Positions 18,110 through 27,129 of a DNA stretch of 64,000 nucleotides are shown piece by piece (position 1 is the stretch's first letter; each line of letters starts with the position of its first letter). This DNA comes from Paraburkholderia fungorum (GTDB lineage Bacteria; Pseudomonadota; Gammaproteobacteria; Burkholderiales; Burkholderiaceae). The DNA is taken from contig NZ_CADFGE010000014.1 of assembly GCF_902833645.1 (NCBI RefSeq), positions 186,001-250,000 of the forward strand. The letters are read 5' to 3'. Under the pieces are notes generated by a model. The model worked only from the letters and a program-made list of their open reading frames with translations. It searched no databases and had not been told where the DNA came from. Both the position numbers and the translations under genes were made by a program.

Positions 18110-19594
18110 ATGAAATCGTCGAATCATGCGGTATATGCGACAGCGGTTGGCGATGCTGGCGCGCTGGGTGGTTTGCCTTCGGACGCTGGTGCATCGGCGG
18201 GCGGCCGCGCTGAAGAGATCGCGCTAGGCGGTGCGCGCATTTCCGCGCGGCTCGACCGCCTGCCCGCCACGCGCTCGATCTGGCAATTGGTGATGCTGCT
18301 GAGCCTCGGGCTTTTCTTCGAGCTGTATGACCTGATGTTCTCCGGCTACATCGCGCCGGGTCTCGTGCGTAGCGGCATTCTGACCGCGACGACGCACGGT
18401 TTGTTCGGCACGAGCGGCGTGGCGAGTTTCATCGCGGCGTTGTTTGCCGGCCTGTTCATTGGCACGGCGGCATGCGGTTTTCTCGCCGACCGTTTCGGGC
18501 GGCGCGCGATCTTCACCTGGTCGTTGCTCTGGTACACCGCGGCCAACGTCGTCATGGCGTTCCAGGACACGGCGCTTGGGTTGAACCTCTGGCGCTTCAT
18601 CGCGGGGATTGGCATTGGCGTGGAGATCGTGACGATCGGCACGTACATCTCCGAGCTCGTGCCGAAGCACGTGCGTGGTCGCGCAGCGGCCTTTTCGCAG
18701 GCTGTCGGTTTCTGCGCGGTGCCGATCGTGGCGTTTCTATCGTACTTGCTGGTGCCGCACCGTTACTTCGGTCTCGACGGCTGGCGTCTGGTTGTGCTGA
18801 CCGGCGTAGTGGGCGCGATCGTGGTGTGGTGGATTCGCCGGCGTTTGCCGGAGAGCCCGCGCTGGCTCGCGCAGAAGGGCCGCATCGAGGAAGCCGACGC
18901 GGTGATGAAGCGGCTTGAAGCGCGCGTCGAGCGGGAATATGGACGGCCTTTGCCGGAGCCGGCGTTGCCCGAACCGGTGCGTGCGCGTGCGGCGTTTCGC
19001 GATCTGTTGATGCCGCCGTACCGCAAGCGCACACTGATGCTGATTATTTTCCACGTGTTCCAGACGATGGGTTATTACGGTTTTGCGAACTGGATTCCGA
19101 CGTTGTTGATCAGGCAGGGCATTACGGTCACGACGAGCTTGATGTATGCGAGCGTCATTGCGATTGCTGCGCCGTTGGGACCATTGCTGGGGATGCTGAT
19201 TGCTGACCGCTTCGAGCGTAAGACGGTGATTATCTGCATGGCGGCGGTGAACGTGGTGTGCGGGCTGCTGTTCAGCCAGGCTCGGGAGACGGTATTGCTC
19301 GTGAGTCTGGGTGTGTGCCTCGTGCTGGCGGGCAATATCATTTCGTATAGCTACCACGCCTATCAGGCCGAGCTATTTCCGACTGGTATTCGGGCGAGGG
19401 CGGTGGGATTTGTTTATTCGTGGAGCCGGCTTTCCGCGATGTTTTCCGCGTTTGTGATTGCGGGGTGTTTGAGCCGTTTTGGTGTGAATGGCGTGTTCGT
19501 GTTTATTTCGGGCGCGATGGTGGTGGTGATGGTGGCGATCGGAACGCTTGGGCCGAAGACACGGGATGTTGCGCTGGAGGATATTTCGAAGTGA
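18110..19594 (+). CDS. MFS metabolite transporter (sugar-porter superfamily)
   Basis: 494 residues with 12 predicted membrane helices after a 45-residue polar N-terminus. GFLADRFGRR (loop 2-3), RFIAGIGIGVEIV, PESPRWL (end of helix 6) and ELFPTGIRARAVG (helix 10-11) are the sugar-porter/aromatic-acid porter signatures. The start has a GGAGAC box. It is 91 bases downstream of the CoA-transferase gene on the same strand, so it probably imports the substrate of that pathway; bacterial members of this branch commonly carry carboxylates rather than sugars. Confidence 0.9.
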   Translation: MKSSNHAVYATAVGDAGALGGLPSDAGASAGGRAEEIALGGARISARLDRLPATRSIWQLVMLLSLGLFFELYDLMFSGYIAPGLVRSGILTATTHGLFGTSGVASFIAALFAGLFIGTAACGFLADRFGRRAIFTWSLLWYTAANVVMAFQDTALGLNLWRFIAGIGIGVEIVTIGTYISELVPKHVRGRAAAFSQAVGFCAVPIVAFLSYLLVPHRYFGLDGWRLVVLTGVVGAIVVWWIRRRLPESPRWLAQKGRIEEADAVMKRLEARVEREYGRPLPEPALPEPVRARAAFRDLLMPPYRKRTLMLIIFHVFQTMGYYGFANWIPTLLIRQGITVTTSLMYASVIAIAAPLGPLLGMLIADRFERKTVIICMAAVNVVCGLLFSQARETVLLVSLGVCLVLAGNIISYSYHAYQAELFPTGIRARAVGFVYSWSRLSAMFSAFVIAGCLSRFGVNGVFVFISGAMVVVMVAIGTLGPKTRDVALEDISK

Positions 19595-19645
19595 TGGTTG
19601 AGGCCCGCCTGGTGGGGGCGGGCTTGCTGCCGGGTTGGTGCTTGC

Positions 19646-19786
19646 CTAGTTCTTTTTCTGGGTTGCCGAGCTGCTTGGGGCAACGCGGATCGGCGGCGCG
19701 CCCGACGGTGTTGTGGCCGGTGTAGGTTTCTTGGCCTGTTTCGGTTTCTTTACTTCGCGGTTGCTGCGCATTTGACCTTTTGCCAT
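19646..19786 (-). CDS. Small basic conserved protein, 46 aa (MAKGQMRSNRE type)
   Basis: A short reading frame starting ATG 19786 with a strong GGGGAG box seven bases upstream. The N-terminus MAKGQMRSNREVKKPKQAKK matches a pattern I know from small uncharacterised proteins widespread in Proteobacteria. It is followed by a low-complexity Thr/Pro/Ser/Ala tail ending QKKN. It is highly basic, has no membrane segment and is likely disordered. Function is unknown. It sits between the MFS gene (convergent) and the composite repeat. Confidence 0.75.
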   Translation of the reverse strand: MAKGQMRSNREVKKPKQAKKPTPATTPSGAPPIRVAPSSSATQKKN

Positions 19787-20082
19787 GATGGGCTCCCCAA
19801 TAGGCGTTTGTCCCTCCGCGAGGGAGCAGTTACGGAGTGTGCGCTGAATTTGGTGTTTTTGGCGGGGTTTTTTTTGCCTGCCCGGCTGGGAGGGGTCTTC
19901 GCGACGCTTTTTTTGTTGATCTGGAATTTGGGCGGTGCCTTGCTGGGTTTGTGGTTTGGTTTGGCGTTGCCCTTCTGGTCTTTGGCCTTTCCTTGAATTG
20001 TTCGTGGTCTGTTTGGGTTGGTCTTTTGGCCTTTCCTTGCTTTGTTCGTGGTCTATTAGCGTTGCCCCTGTGCGGGGCGGCA

Positions 20083-20115
20083 CTTACTTTCTTTGCCGCC
20101 GCAAAGAAAGATAAG
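20083..20115. repeat. Imperfect hairpin of composite repeat, copy 2 left
   Basis: CTTACTTTCTTTGC at 20083-20096 pairs with 20101-20115 across a 4-base loop; one extra base in the right arm breaks the symmetry. This is the degenerate member of the four hairpins. Confidence 0.75.
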
Positions 20116-20585
20116 CAAAGAAAGCGGCTTCACCCCGCAAGCTCATAAGCGGGTCCCCCGCGCAGCCACGGTAGTGGTGCATCTGGAATCTGTCGCCTCG
20201 CACACTCCGCCCCAGTGACAAGGCAGTCATACCTCCGGCGGCGCTGCGCGCGCCGATACCCAGTTCTTAAAACCGTCTCTACGGTTCGCACACATCGATT
20301 ATGTCGTGCGGGCCGCCGGTGCCTGGTGAGCCTCTATCGCCGGCCTCATTCCATTCGAATGACGAACTTTTAACAGCGTAAGCCCTTGCGGCCTGCTCGC
20401 TGCGCGAAGCAACCCCACTGGTTTCCCTGGCAGACCCATCCGCGACGCACGCAGTGCGGAGTGGGAGCTGATGAGCGCCTTGTCACTAGCGCGGAGTGCG
20501 CGGGGGCACGGATTCCAGATGCACCACTACCGTTACTGCGCGGGGGACCCGCTTAAGAATTAGCGGTTTGAGCCGCTTTCTTTTG

Positions 20586-20620
20586 CCTACTTTTCTTTGC
20601 GGCAGGCAAAGAAAAGTAGG
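20586..20620. repeat. Perfect 15-bp hairpin of composite repeat, copy 2 right
   Basis: The arms 20586-20600 and 20606-20620 are identical to those at 1244-1278, including the GGCAG loop. Confidence 0.85.
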
Positions 20621-20869
20621 TGCCGCCCCGCACAGGGGCAACGCTAATAGACCACTAACAATGCAAGGAAAGGCCAAAAGACCAACACCAGCACAGCGGC
20701 AACGCTAATAGACCGATAAGAAAGCAAGGAAAGGCCAAAAGACCAACACCAGAGCAGACAACGAGCACCGCAAGGAAATCCAAAAATCCAGATCAACCAA
20801 AAGGCCAACGGCACAAAACCAACAATCGTCGCGAAGACCTCCCCTGCCGGGCAGGCAAAAAAAACTCCC

Positions 20870-21844
20870 TTAACTTCTACTCCTGCGCCAGGTCTCCCTC
20901 GGCAACTCCCCAAACTGCCCCCGATACTCGTTGGAAAAATTCCCAAAATGCCAAAACCCCCACCGCGTAGCGACCTCGGTAACCGACCCGGCACTCCGCA
21001 ATTCCCGCCGCACATGATCGAGCCGAACAGCTCGTATATAAGCCGAAGGACTCACCCCAACCGTATCCTCAAACGCATACTGCAAAGTCCGCCGGCTCGC
21101 GCGAAACCGCGCGCATAGCTCAGCGACCGACAGCGGACAATCCGGCGACTCCTCCACCATCTCGCGTACACCGCGCACAAGCTGCCAGTTCCGCGCGGTC
21201 CGCGCCTCGAGTTGCCCGTGCGGATCGGCATCCCGCATCCCCTGCAATACCTCGGCAAGACCAAAGATCACCGACTTCTCGAACGAAGCCGCCACGCCCG
21301 CGTTATCGAGCAACGTCGGCGTAGCCGCCACCGCGTCGAGCAAGTGCTTAAGCACCTCGCGAAAGCCCTGCAACCTCGCCGGGTCGACATTCAGTACGCC
21401 AGGCCTCGCGCCCAGTAACGGCGCGATGTCCTCGAGCTGCACGCGCACCAGTTCATCGGCAATCGCGCGAGGCTCAATCTCCAGGTTCACCACCACGTGC
21501 TTGTCGGGCGATAAAAACTCAAACCCGCCATCGCCGGAAAAAACATGCAGACCGTCACGATGACTCGTCTGCCCGCACAGCAGCGCATGTCCTTCGAGCT
21601 GAAATGGAACGCCCACGGCCAGCCTGGAGAGCGCGACCTGCCCGCGTTGATAAACCGTGCGGTTCAGGCGCTCCACCAGCACCCGTACCCCGCCCGCGGA
21701 GAACGAACTCACCGAGCCGTCGAAGGCGCCGCGCGAAATCTGGCAATAGCTCTGATTCCACGCGTCGAGCAACATCGCCTGTTCGTCGATGTTCCGGCAA
21801 CAGTGGATCTCGACGGCGCTGCTTGTCTGATTGACCGGCTGCAT
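20870..21844 (-). CDS. AraC-family transcriptional regulator (EutR-like layout)
   Basis: 324 residues from ATG 21844, preceded by GGGAGAAG; the frame extends upstream to 21979 without a site. The N-terminal sensor domain is followed by a C-terminal double helix-turn-helix (about 225-320). PLSVAELCARFRASRRTLQYAFEDTVGVSPSAY is split across the first HTH, and VATRWGFWHFGNFSNEYRGQF is the second. The architecture and the GFWHFG motif recall EutR, the ethanolamine operon activator. It is divergent from the SDR and permease genes, 270 bases away, and presumably activates them. A change of substrate from ethanolamine is likely because eutBC are absent here. Confidence 0.88.
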   Translation of the reverse strand: MQPVNQTSSAVEIHCCRNIDEQAMLLDAWNQSYCQISRGAFDGSVSSFSAGGVRVLVERLNRTVYQRGQVALSRLAVGVPFQLEGHALLCGQTSHRDGLHVFSGDGGFEFLSPDKHVVVNLEIEPRAIADELVRVQLEDIAPLLGARPGVLNVDPARLQGFREVLKHLLDAVAATPTLLDNAGVAASFEKSVIFGLAEVLQGMRDADPHGQLEARTARNWQLVRGVREMVEESPDCPLSVAELCARFRASRRTLQYAFEDTVGVSPSAYIRAVRLDHVRRELRSAGSVTEVATRWGFWHFGNFSNEYRGQFGELPRETWRRSRS

Positions 21845-22114
21845 AGCTTCTCCCGATTCTGTTGGCGCTCCCCAAACGCATGGTGCCGACCAGTGTATGC
21901 GAAAAAAAACCGCGTCGCGCTTCTGGAGCAGGCCGTCCGCACAGGCAGCAGGGCGCACGAATGTCAGCGTGTAATGCATTTGTCAGCAAGCCGAATTTTT
22001 ACGGGATTTTTACTTTTTTGCCAATTTTGGATAGTCGCCGCTTTTTGCCGCCCCTACTTTGTGCACAACACGTCACGCAATGCAACGCATCAGGCACTGG
22101 AAGAGGAGTCACGC

Positions 22115-22891
22115 ATGAGCAGATCGGCAGGCAGGCTGGAAGGCAAGATCGCAATCGTGTCGGGCGGCGCGACGGGCGCGGGCGGCGCGGCGTCGCTGCT
22201 GTTCGCGCAGGAAGGCGCGCAGGTCGCGGTGGTCGATATCAATACCGATGCGGGCGAGGAAGTCGTGACGCGCATTCGCGCGGCAGGCGGAACAGCCGAA
22301 CTGTTTGCCGCCGATGTATCGAAGCGCGCAGCGGTCGATGCCGCCGTGGCGAACGTCATGGCGCGTTTCGGGCGTATCGACGTGCTGTTCAACCACGCGG
22401 GCAGCATCGTCGTGAAGCCCTTCGTGGATACCACCGACGAAGACTACGACTGGCTCATGAACGTCAACGTGAAAAGCATGTTCATGATGACGCGCGCAGT
22501 GCTGCCGCACATGCTCGCCGCGGGCGGCGGCTCGATTGTGTGTACGGCGTCGATCTCATCAGTGGCGGCCACGCCGCTCGAAGTGCTGTACTGCACGACC
22601 AAAGGCGCGTGCGCGATGTTCGCGCGTTCGATTGCGGTCGAGTATCGCGACCGCGGCATTCGCTGCAATGCGGTGTGCCCAGGCTTCATCGACACGCCGC
22701 ACGGACGGCGCGAAATCAGCGCGCTCGCCAAATATGGTTTCGATGCGAGCGAAGCGGCTCTGTCGGTGCAGCAAGGCCGTCTGTGCGCGCCGGAAGAAGT
22801 CGCACGCGCCGCGCTCTTTCTCGCCAGCGACGACGCCAGTTTCGTCAACGGCGCCCACCTGTACGTGGATAACTGCTTTACGGCTGCGTGA
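22115..22891 (+). CDS. Short-chain dehydrogenase/reductase
   Basis: 258 residues from ATG 22115 with a GAGGAGT box; the frame is open upstream but that part overlaps the AraC promoter and gene. Classical SDR fold. The nucleotide loop is SGGATGAGGA (slightly altered TGxxxGxG), NHAGS replaces the usual NNAG, the catalytic Ser lies in TASISS and the catalytic YCTTK pair is intact. NAD(P)-dependent oxidation of an alcohol is expected. Together with the downstream permease and divergent AraC gene it forms a small uptake-and-oxidation unit. Confidence 0.9.
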   Translation: MSRSAGRLEGKIAIVSGGATGAGGAASLLFAQEGAQVAVVDINTDAGEEVVTRIRAAGGTAELFAADVSKRAAVDAAVANVMARFGRIDVLFNHAGSIVVKPFVDTTDEDYDWLMNVNVKSMFMMTRAVLPHMLAAGGGSIVCTASISSVAATPLEVLYCTTKGACAMFARSIAVEYRDRGIRCNAVCPGFIDTPHGRREISALAKYGFDASEAALSVQQGRLCAPEEVARAALFLASDDASFVNGAHLYVDNCFTAA

Positions 22892-22967
22892 GCCGGTCTT
22901 GCGTCGCGCGCTCACGCTGGTCTATTGCTTAGCCGCTTCGCCATAACCCTGTTCAAAGGATCGCGTC

Positions 22968-24506
22968 ATGGACATCAACACGGCCGTGCCGTCGGCGGAA
23001 CCCGTCGACAACGACGTCAAGCTGTTGCACAAGATGGGCTACGCGCAGGAACTGTCACGGCGCATGGGGGCGTTCTCGAACTTCGCGGTGTCGTTCTCGC
23101 TGATCTGCATTCTGTCGGGCGGCATCACGTCGTTCCAGATGGGGTTGTCGGCGGCGGGCGGGGCGTCGATCGGACTCGGCTGGCCACTCGGCTCGCTGTT
23201 CGCGTTGATCGTGGCGGCCGCGATGGCGCAGATTGCGTCGTCCTATCCGACCGCCGGCGGTCTCTATCACTGGAGTTCCATCCTGGGCGGCAAGATGTGG
23301 GGCTGGCTCACCGCGTGGCTGAATCTGCTCGGTCTCGTGTTTGTTGTCGCCGCGATCAATTACGGCACCTATGATCCGTTCTTTCGCACACTGATCGCGC
23401 CGATGTTCGGTGTCAGTCCCGATTCGCTCGGCTGGTGGCAGCAGACGCTCTTTCTGACGGCGATTACCGCTTCGCAAGCATTCCTGAATCATCGCGGCAT
23501 TCGCATCACCAGCAAGATCACGGACCTGTCGGGTTATCTGATCTTCGTGGTGACGATCATGCTGGTGGTGTCTCTGCTGGTCTATTCGCCAGTCAAGATC
23601 GATCTGTCACGGCTCTATACCTTCACCAACTTCACCGGTGTCGATGGCGGCGCGTGGCCCAAGCAGACTATCGCCATGGCATTTCTGTCGGGCCTGCTCT
23701 TGACCGCCTACACGATCACGGGCTTCGACGCTTCCGCGCATACCTCGGAGGAAACCCATCAGGCGGCGCGCAATGTGCCGCGCGGCATTGTCGGTTCGGT
23801 GTTCTGGTCGACCACGTTCGGCTACGTGATGGTGTGCGCCTTCGTGCTGGTCATGCCGGATATCGGTGCTGCGGTAAAGCAGGGCACGGGATTCTTCGAA
23901 GCGATTCTCGCGCCGATTCCGGGACCGCTGCGCATCCTGATCGAACTGCTGATGTTCTTCATCAACTACGTATGCGGTCTCGCCGCCGTCACATCGACCT
24001 CGCGCATGATGTTCGCATTCGCTCGCGATGGCGGTTTGCCGGGTTCGAAGTGGTTGCGCAAAGTGAATGCGGCGCACCGTACGCCGGGTGCCGCGATCTG
24101 GACCTCGGCGGTGCTGGCAATCGTCGTGACCTTGTACGGCGATGCGTTCACGGTGCTGAGCGCGGGTAGCGCCGTATTCCTGTTCATCTCCTACGCCATG
24201 CCGATTGCGTCCGGTATTTTTGCCGAAGGCCGCACGTGGAAAGAGAAGGGACCATTCCAGTTAGGCATGCTGTCGAAGCCGTTCGCAGTGGCCGCGGTGT
24301 TCGGTGCACTCGTGCTCGCCTACGTCGGCATGCAGCCGCCGAACCAGAAAGTGGTGTACGTGATTGTCGGATTGCTCGCGGTACTGCTGGCGATCTGGTA
24401 CGGCGCCGGTGTGCGCAAGAGCTTTGCAGGGCCGCCGGTCGGCAAGGTGTCGAAGGAGCGCGAGCAGGAGCTGAGCGGCCTGGAGGGACGGCTGGGGGAA
24501 AGCTGA
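22968..24506 (+). CDS. APC-superfamily amino acid/amine permease
   Basis: 512 residues, 12 predicted membrane helices. The N-terminal LHKMGYAQELSRRMGAFSNF and FSLICILSGGITSFQMG are typical of the amino acid/choline transporter (ACT) branch, which carries GABA, choline, ethanolamine-like amines and amino acids. ITGFDASAHTSEETHQAARN is the conserved loop after helix 6. The gene lies 76 bases after the SDR gene on the same strand. A strong inverted repeat terminates the unit. The cargo is probably an amine or amino alcohol that the SDR then oxidises; this is inference. Confidence 0.9.
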   Translation: MDINTAVPSAEPVDNDVKLLHKMGYAQELSRRMGAFSNFAVSFSLICILSGGITSFQMGLSAAGGASIGLGWPLGSLFALIVAAAMAQIASSYPTAGGLYHWSSILGGKMWGWLTAWLNLLGLVFVVAAINYGTYDPFFRTLIAPMFGVSPDSLGWWQQTLFLTAITASQAFLNHRGIRITSKITDLSGYLIFVVTIMLVVSLLVYSPVKIDLSRLYTFTNFTGVDGGAWPKQTIAMAFLSGLLLTAYTITGFDASAHTSEETHQAARNVPRGIVGSVFWSTTFGYVMVCAFVLVMPDIGAAVKQGTGFFEAILAPIPGPLRILIELLMFFINYVCGLAAVTSTSRMMFAFARDGGLPGSKWLRKVNAAHRTPGAAIWTSAVLAIVVTLYGDAFTVLSAGSAVFLFISYAMPIASGIFAEGRTWKEKGPFQLGMLSKPFAVAAVFGALVLAYVGMQPPNQKVVYVIVGLLAVLLAIWYGAGVRKSFAGPPVGKVSKEREQELSGLEGRLGES

Positions 24507-24567
24507 AAGCAGACCGAAACTCTGCGAACGCGCGGCCCGCGGCCGCCCTTCATGTCTGAAAGAACAA

Positions 24568-24597
24568 ACGTCAGCCGGCCCTGGAGCCGGCTGACGT
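24568..24597. terminator. Bidirectional terminator hairpin
   Basis: ACGTCAGCCGGC (24568-24579) and its exact complement GCCGGCTGACGT (24586-24597) form a 12-bp stem with a 6-base loop, between the convergent permease and glycosidase-like genes. The flanks are A-rich on the left and CTTTA on the right. Confidence 0.8.
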
Positions 24598-24631
24598 CTT
24601 TACATCTGCCGCATGGTGTGACGGATGAGGC

Positions 24632-26584
24632 TCAGATCCCGGCGTATCCCACCGGAACCGTCGTGTTGGCTTTGGCGACCGACGCGTTGTTCGACACCAC
24701 ATACACCGGCGATTCGGTCAGGTTGAGCGTCAGCGTACCGTTGCTGTAGTTCGCGCTCGACGCATTGCCCATCATGTCGATAACCTTGACGGTGCCGCTC
24801 GTGCCCGGGGCATCCACCGTGAGGCTATAGGGCACGCTGTAGCTCGAACTGAAGCCGACGCTCGCGTCCCACACGCTGTTGTTGTGCGTCCACAGCGCCG
24901 TGATTACCGCGCCGTTGCCCACCTGCTGGAACGCGTACGCGTAGATGCCGGTCGGCGTGCCGTTTACCGGTCCGAGCGTATGCGTGCCGTCGAGCGTATG
25001 CGTCATCGCGCTGATTGCCATCGCGACCGGCTTCGGGCTGATGTTCGTCGCACCGAATGCGCCCTGCGCGTCGTTCAGATCGAAGAAGGTGCCATAGCCG
25101 ACTTCGCCCGGATAGTCCGCGCCGTAGAACACGTAGGTCTGATCCGCGCCTTCGCCGAGCGTAATGATGTGCATGCGCGCCGCGACCGCCGCCTGCGCAT
25201 ACAGCACGTTGGCAGTCGGATAGTTCGGGCCGTACGAGGTGCCGAGGTCGTAGCTGATGCCGGCTTCCGTCGAGAACAGCTTCATGCCCGGACGGTAATC
25301 GGCGGCCATTTCCGCGCGTAGATCACGCATCTGGCCGCGCAGCGAACCTTCCGCGGTAGACGGGTCGGCATCGTAGCGCTCCGGCGGATGCGACGGCGAG
25401 GTTCCCGCGTCGTAGTAGCCGTGGGTGGCAACCGCGTCGATGTATTGGCCGAAGCCGAGCGGCGCGAGGCGCTTCAGACGGGTCGTCGTCAGGCTCGGGA
25501 ACGCATCGGCGGGACCCATCACCACCGCATTCGGATCGGTCGAGTGGAGGCCTTGATAGACGGACTGATACAGCGCGATGAAGTTGGCGTCGGTATCGGT
25601 CCAGAACTGGTTGGGTTCCCACGTCACCTGATAGTAGTTCGCCAACTGGGTCGGGAAATACGCCGCACGAATCGCGTTCGATTCGGTGCCGACGCGGCTC
25701 ATATAGCTCTGGTAGTACGACAGATTGGTCGGCACGCTCGTATCGTCCTGGAACGCGCCGGTGCCGCTCGCCCATGCGGGAATGCCGTCCAGGCGGATCA
25801 GGCGCATCACCTTGCCGCTCGTGTAGAACGGATCGAGACTGTTGGCTGACGGATTAAATGTGTTCGGTCCGTTCGGTTCCATGGTCGAGAGCTGGCGATC
25901 GTCGATCGTCGACGAAATACCGAGGGCGGCGAGTAGCGGGCCGTTGTCGTTCGCGCCCTGCATGCCGAAGCGATGCTGCTCCTGGTGCGCGTAGGTGACG
26001 GCCGGCACGACACCGGCCAGGTTCGGCAGCACGCCGAAGCTCGCAATGCCGACCGGACGGGTGCCCGCTTGCGGCAACTGCCCGCCGTTCTGCGCAAGCG
26101 TGCCGGTCGCCGCGAAATAGCCGGCGAGCGTCGAGGTGCAGTTGAACGTGATGGTTTTCGAACCGCTCGGCACGGCGGTGCTGCCGCTCGCGGCCACCCG
26201 TCCGAGGGTGTCCGTGACGGCCCACTTCAGCGTGTCGGCATTCGGTACGTTGGTGGTGAAGGCGAGCTGAAATGTGCTTCCGGCGGCGAAGATACGCGTG
26301 CCGTCCGTGCTCGGCGTATCGGCTGAAATGGTGGCGCTGCCCGAGCCGGCCGAGACGGCCGGCGCTGCGCAACTGAGTGCCGCGGCCGTGGTGCCCGCGC
26401 CATTCACCGTGGCGGTGCCGCCGGTGCTGCTGTTTCCTGCCGCGCTCAGGTTGGCGGCGCTGGATGGAGCGGCGCTGCCGTTGGCCTGGGTCGCGGCGCT
26501 GGTGCCGGCGCTACCACCGCCGCCGCCACCGCAGCCGGCTAGTGCGAGGGAAAGTGTCGAGAGTAGGAGGAGTTGCGATTTCAT
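24632..26584 (-). CDS. Lipoprotein, putative clan GH-A-like glycosidase (paralogue 1)
   Basis: 650 residues from ATG 26584; the preceding TTG codon is an unlikely start. The lipobox LALAGC gives Cys18 as the lipidation site, followed by a poly-Gly and Ser/Ala-rich linker to about 70. A beta-rich domain (about 75-170) precedes a long catalytic-like domain. TWEPN (Glu323) and FSTEAG (Glu440) are spaced and placed like the acid/base and nucleophile of (beta/alpha)8 clan GH-A enzymes. I cannot assign a GH family. HGYYDAGTSPSHPPER and GEGADQTYVFY are its most distinctive segments. The C-terminal part (about 540-650) looks like a beta-sandwich. Paralogue of the 31778-34054 gene; likely acts on the EPS at the cell surface. 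Confidence 0.7.
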   Translation of the reverse strand: MKSQLLLLSTLSLALAGCGGGGGGSAGTSAATQANGSAAPSSAANLSAAGNSSTGGTATVNGAGTTAAALSCAAPAVSAGSGSATISADTPSTDGTRIFAAGSTFQLAFTTNVPNADTLKWAVTDTLGRVAASGSTAVPSGSKTITFNCTSTLAGYFAATGTLAQNGGQLPQAGTRPVGIASFGVLPNLAGVVPAVTYAHQEQHRFGMQGANDNGPLLAALGISSTIDDRQLSTMEPNGPNTFNPSANSLDPFYTSGKVMRLIRLDGIPAWASGTGAFQDDTSVPTNLSYYQSYMSRVGTESNAIRAAYFPTQLANYYQVTWEPNQFWTDTDANFIALYQSVYQGLHSTDPNAVVMGPADAFPSLTTTRLKRLAPLGFGQYIDAVATHGYYDAGTSPSHPPERYDADPSTAEGSLRGQMRDLRAEMAADYRPGMKLFSTEAGISYDLGTSYGPNYPTANVLYAQAAVAARMHIITLGEGADQTYVFYGADYPGEVGYGTFFDLNDAQGAFGATNISPKPVAMAISAMTHTLDGTHTLGPVNGTPTGIYAYAFQQVGNGAVITALWTHNNSVWDASVGFSSSYSVPYSLTVDAPGTSGTVKVIDMMGNASSANYSNGTLTLNLTESPVYVVSNNASVAKANTTVPVGYAGI

Positions 26585-26887
26585 CAATCTCTAACCAATG
26601 CGTGAGCTGAACATTTGCGTCTCTTCGCGCAACGCGCGGCGGGAGACGAAGTGAACAGAAATTAACGTCGTACGAATTCGCGCCGCTCGTCATGGCGGAT
26701 CTGGCGGAATCGGACGGCCCGGGAAGGTGCGACGAAAACAACCAATGTCGTGAGCCACAGCGCAATTCATATCGCAGTGCCTGAGTCCATGGCGCCGCTC
26801 GATGAACTTTTTACTGTTCTGTAAGAAGGAAAGCCACTGCTGGGGAGAATCGACCGCAACGATACGCAGGAGTGTGTTTAAAAGAAG

Positions 26888-26902
26888 TAACGAGTCGTTA
26901 CG
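26888..26902. promoter_or_regulatory. Perfect palindrome GTAACGA-G-TCGTTAC
   Basis: 15-base perfect dyad with a single central base, located about 300 bases from the glycosidase-like start and 400 from the glycosyltransferase start. It has the form of a binding site for a dimeric regulator; no specific family is implied. Confidence 0.45.
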
Positions 26903-27129
26903 TATGAACAATAATGCAGTACTAATTGCATTGATCACATCAGAATAATTGTCTGGATAGACTAGTCTTTATCCGCCATTCAGAAGTGGGGTCGAAAAGA
27001 TTTGTGGTGGATGCCTAACTGGTCGAATAGGCGTGAACCACCGGGAAGTGGGCGGTAGCGCTCATTCCATAGCCGATTGCGCCTTGGGGATGGCGTAAAA
27101 GTGCTGGGCCTTCGGTGTAACGTTTCCTC

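Larger units (their letters stand above)
19850..20869. repeat. Composite inverted-repeat element, copy 2 (opposite orientation, no gene)
   Basis: About 1 kb without a gene. The left arm contains a T-run plus GCCTGCCCGGCTGGG, two GGTCTTTGGCCTTTCC-type units, GCGTTGCCCCTGTGCGGGGC, a hairpin, and GTAGTGGTGCATCTGGAATC. The right arm repeats these in inverted order. Here the left inner edge carries the CATACCTCCGGCGGCGCTGC block and the right inner edge the CAGCTCCCACTCCGCAC block, read on the minus strand. This is the reverse of copy 1, so the whole element is inverted relative to it. The core (about 20255-20405) differs from the core of copy 1. The segment 19910-20050 is nearly identical to the reverse complement of 1320-1455. 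Confidence 0.8.

Noticed and set aside
460..20880. Inverted arms as ends of an insertion sequence
   Set aside because: No transposase frame or target duplication was found in either copy, and the cores differ, so a classical IS call is not supported.
21545..22114. Long N-terminal extension of the SDR gene
   Set aside because: The segment overlaps the divergent AraC gene and its promoter; GAGGAGT before ATG 22115 defines the start.
25388..25849. Plus-strand frame of 153 codons within the glycosidase-like gene
   Set aside because: Shadow of the minus-strand gene: same region, Arg/Ala/Gly-biased composition and no ribosome site.
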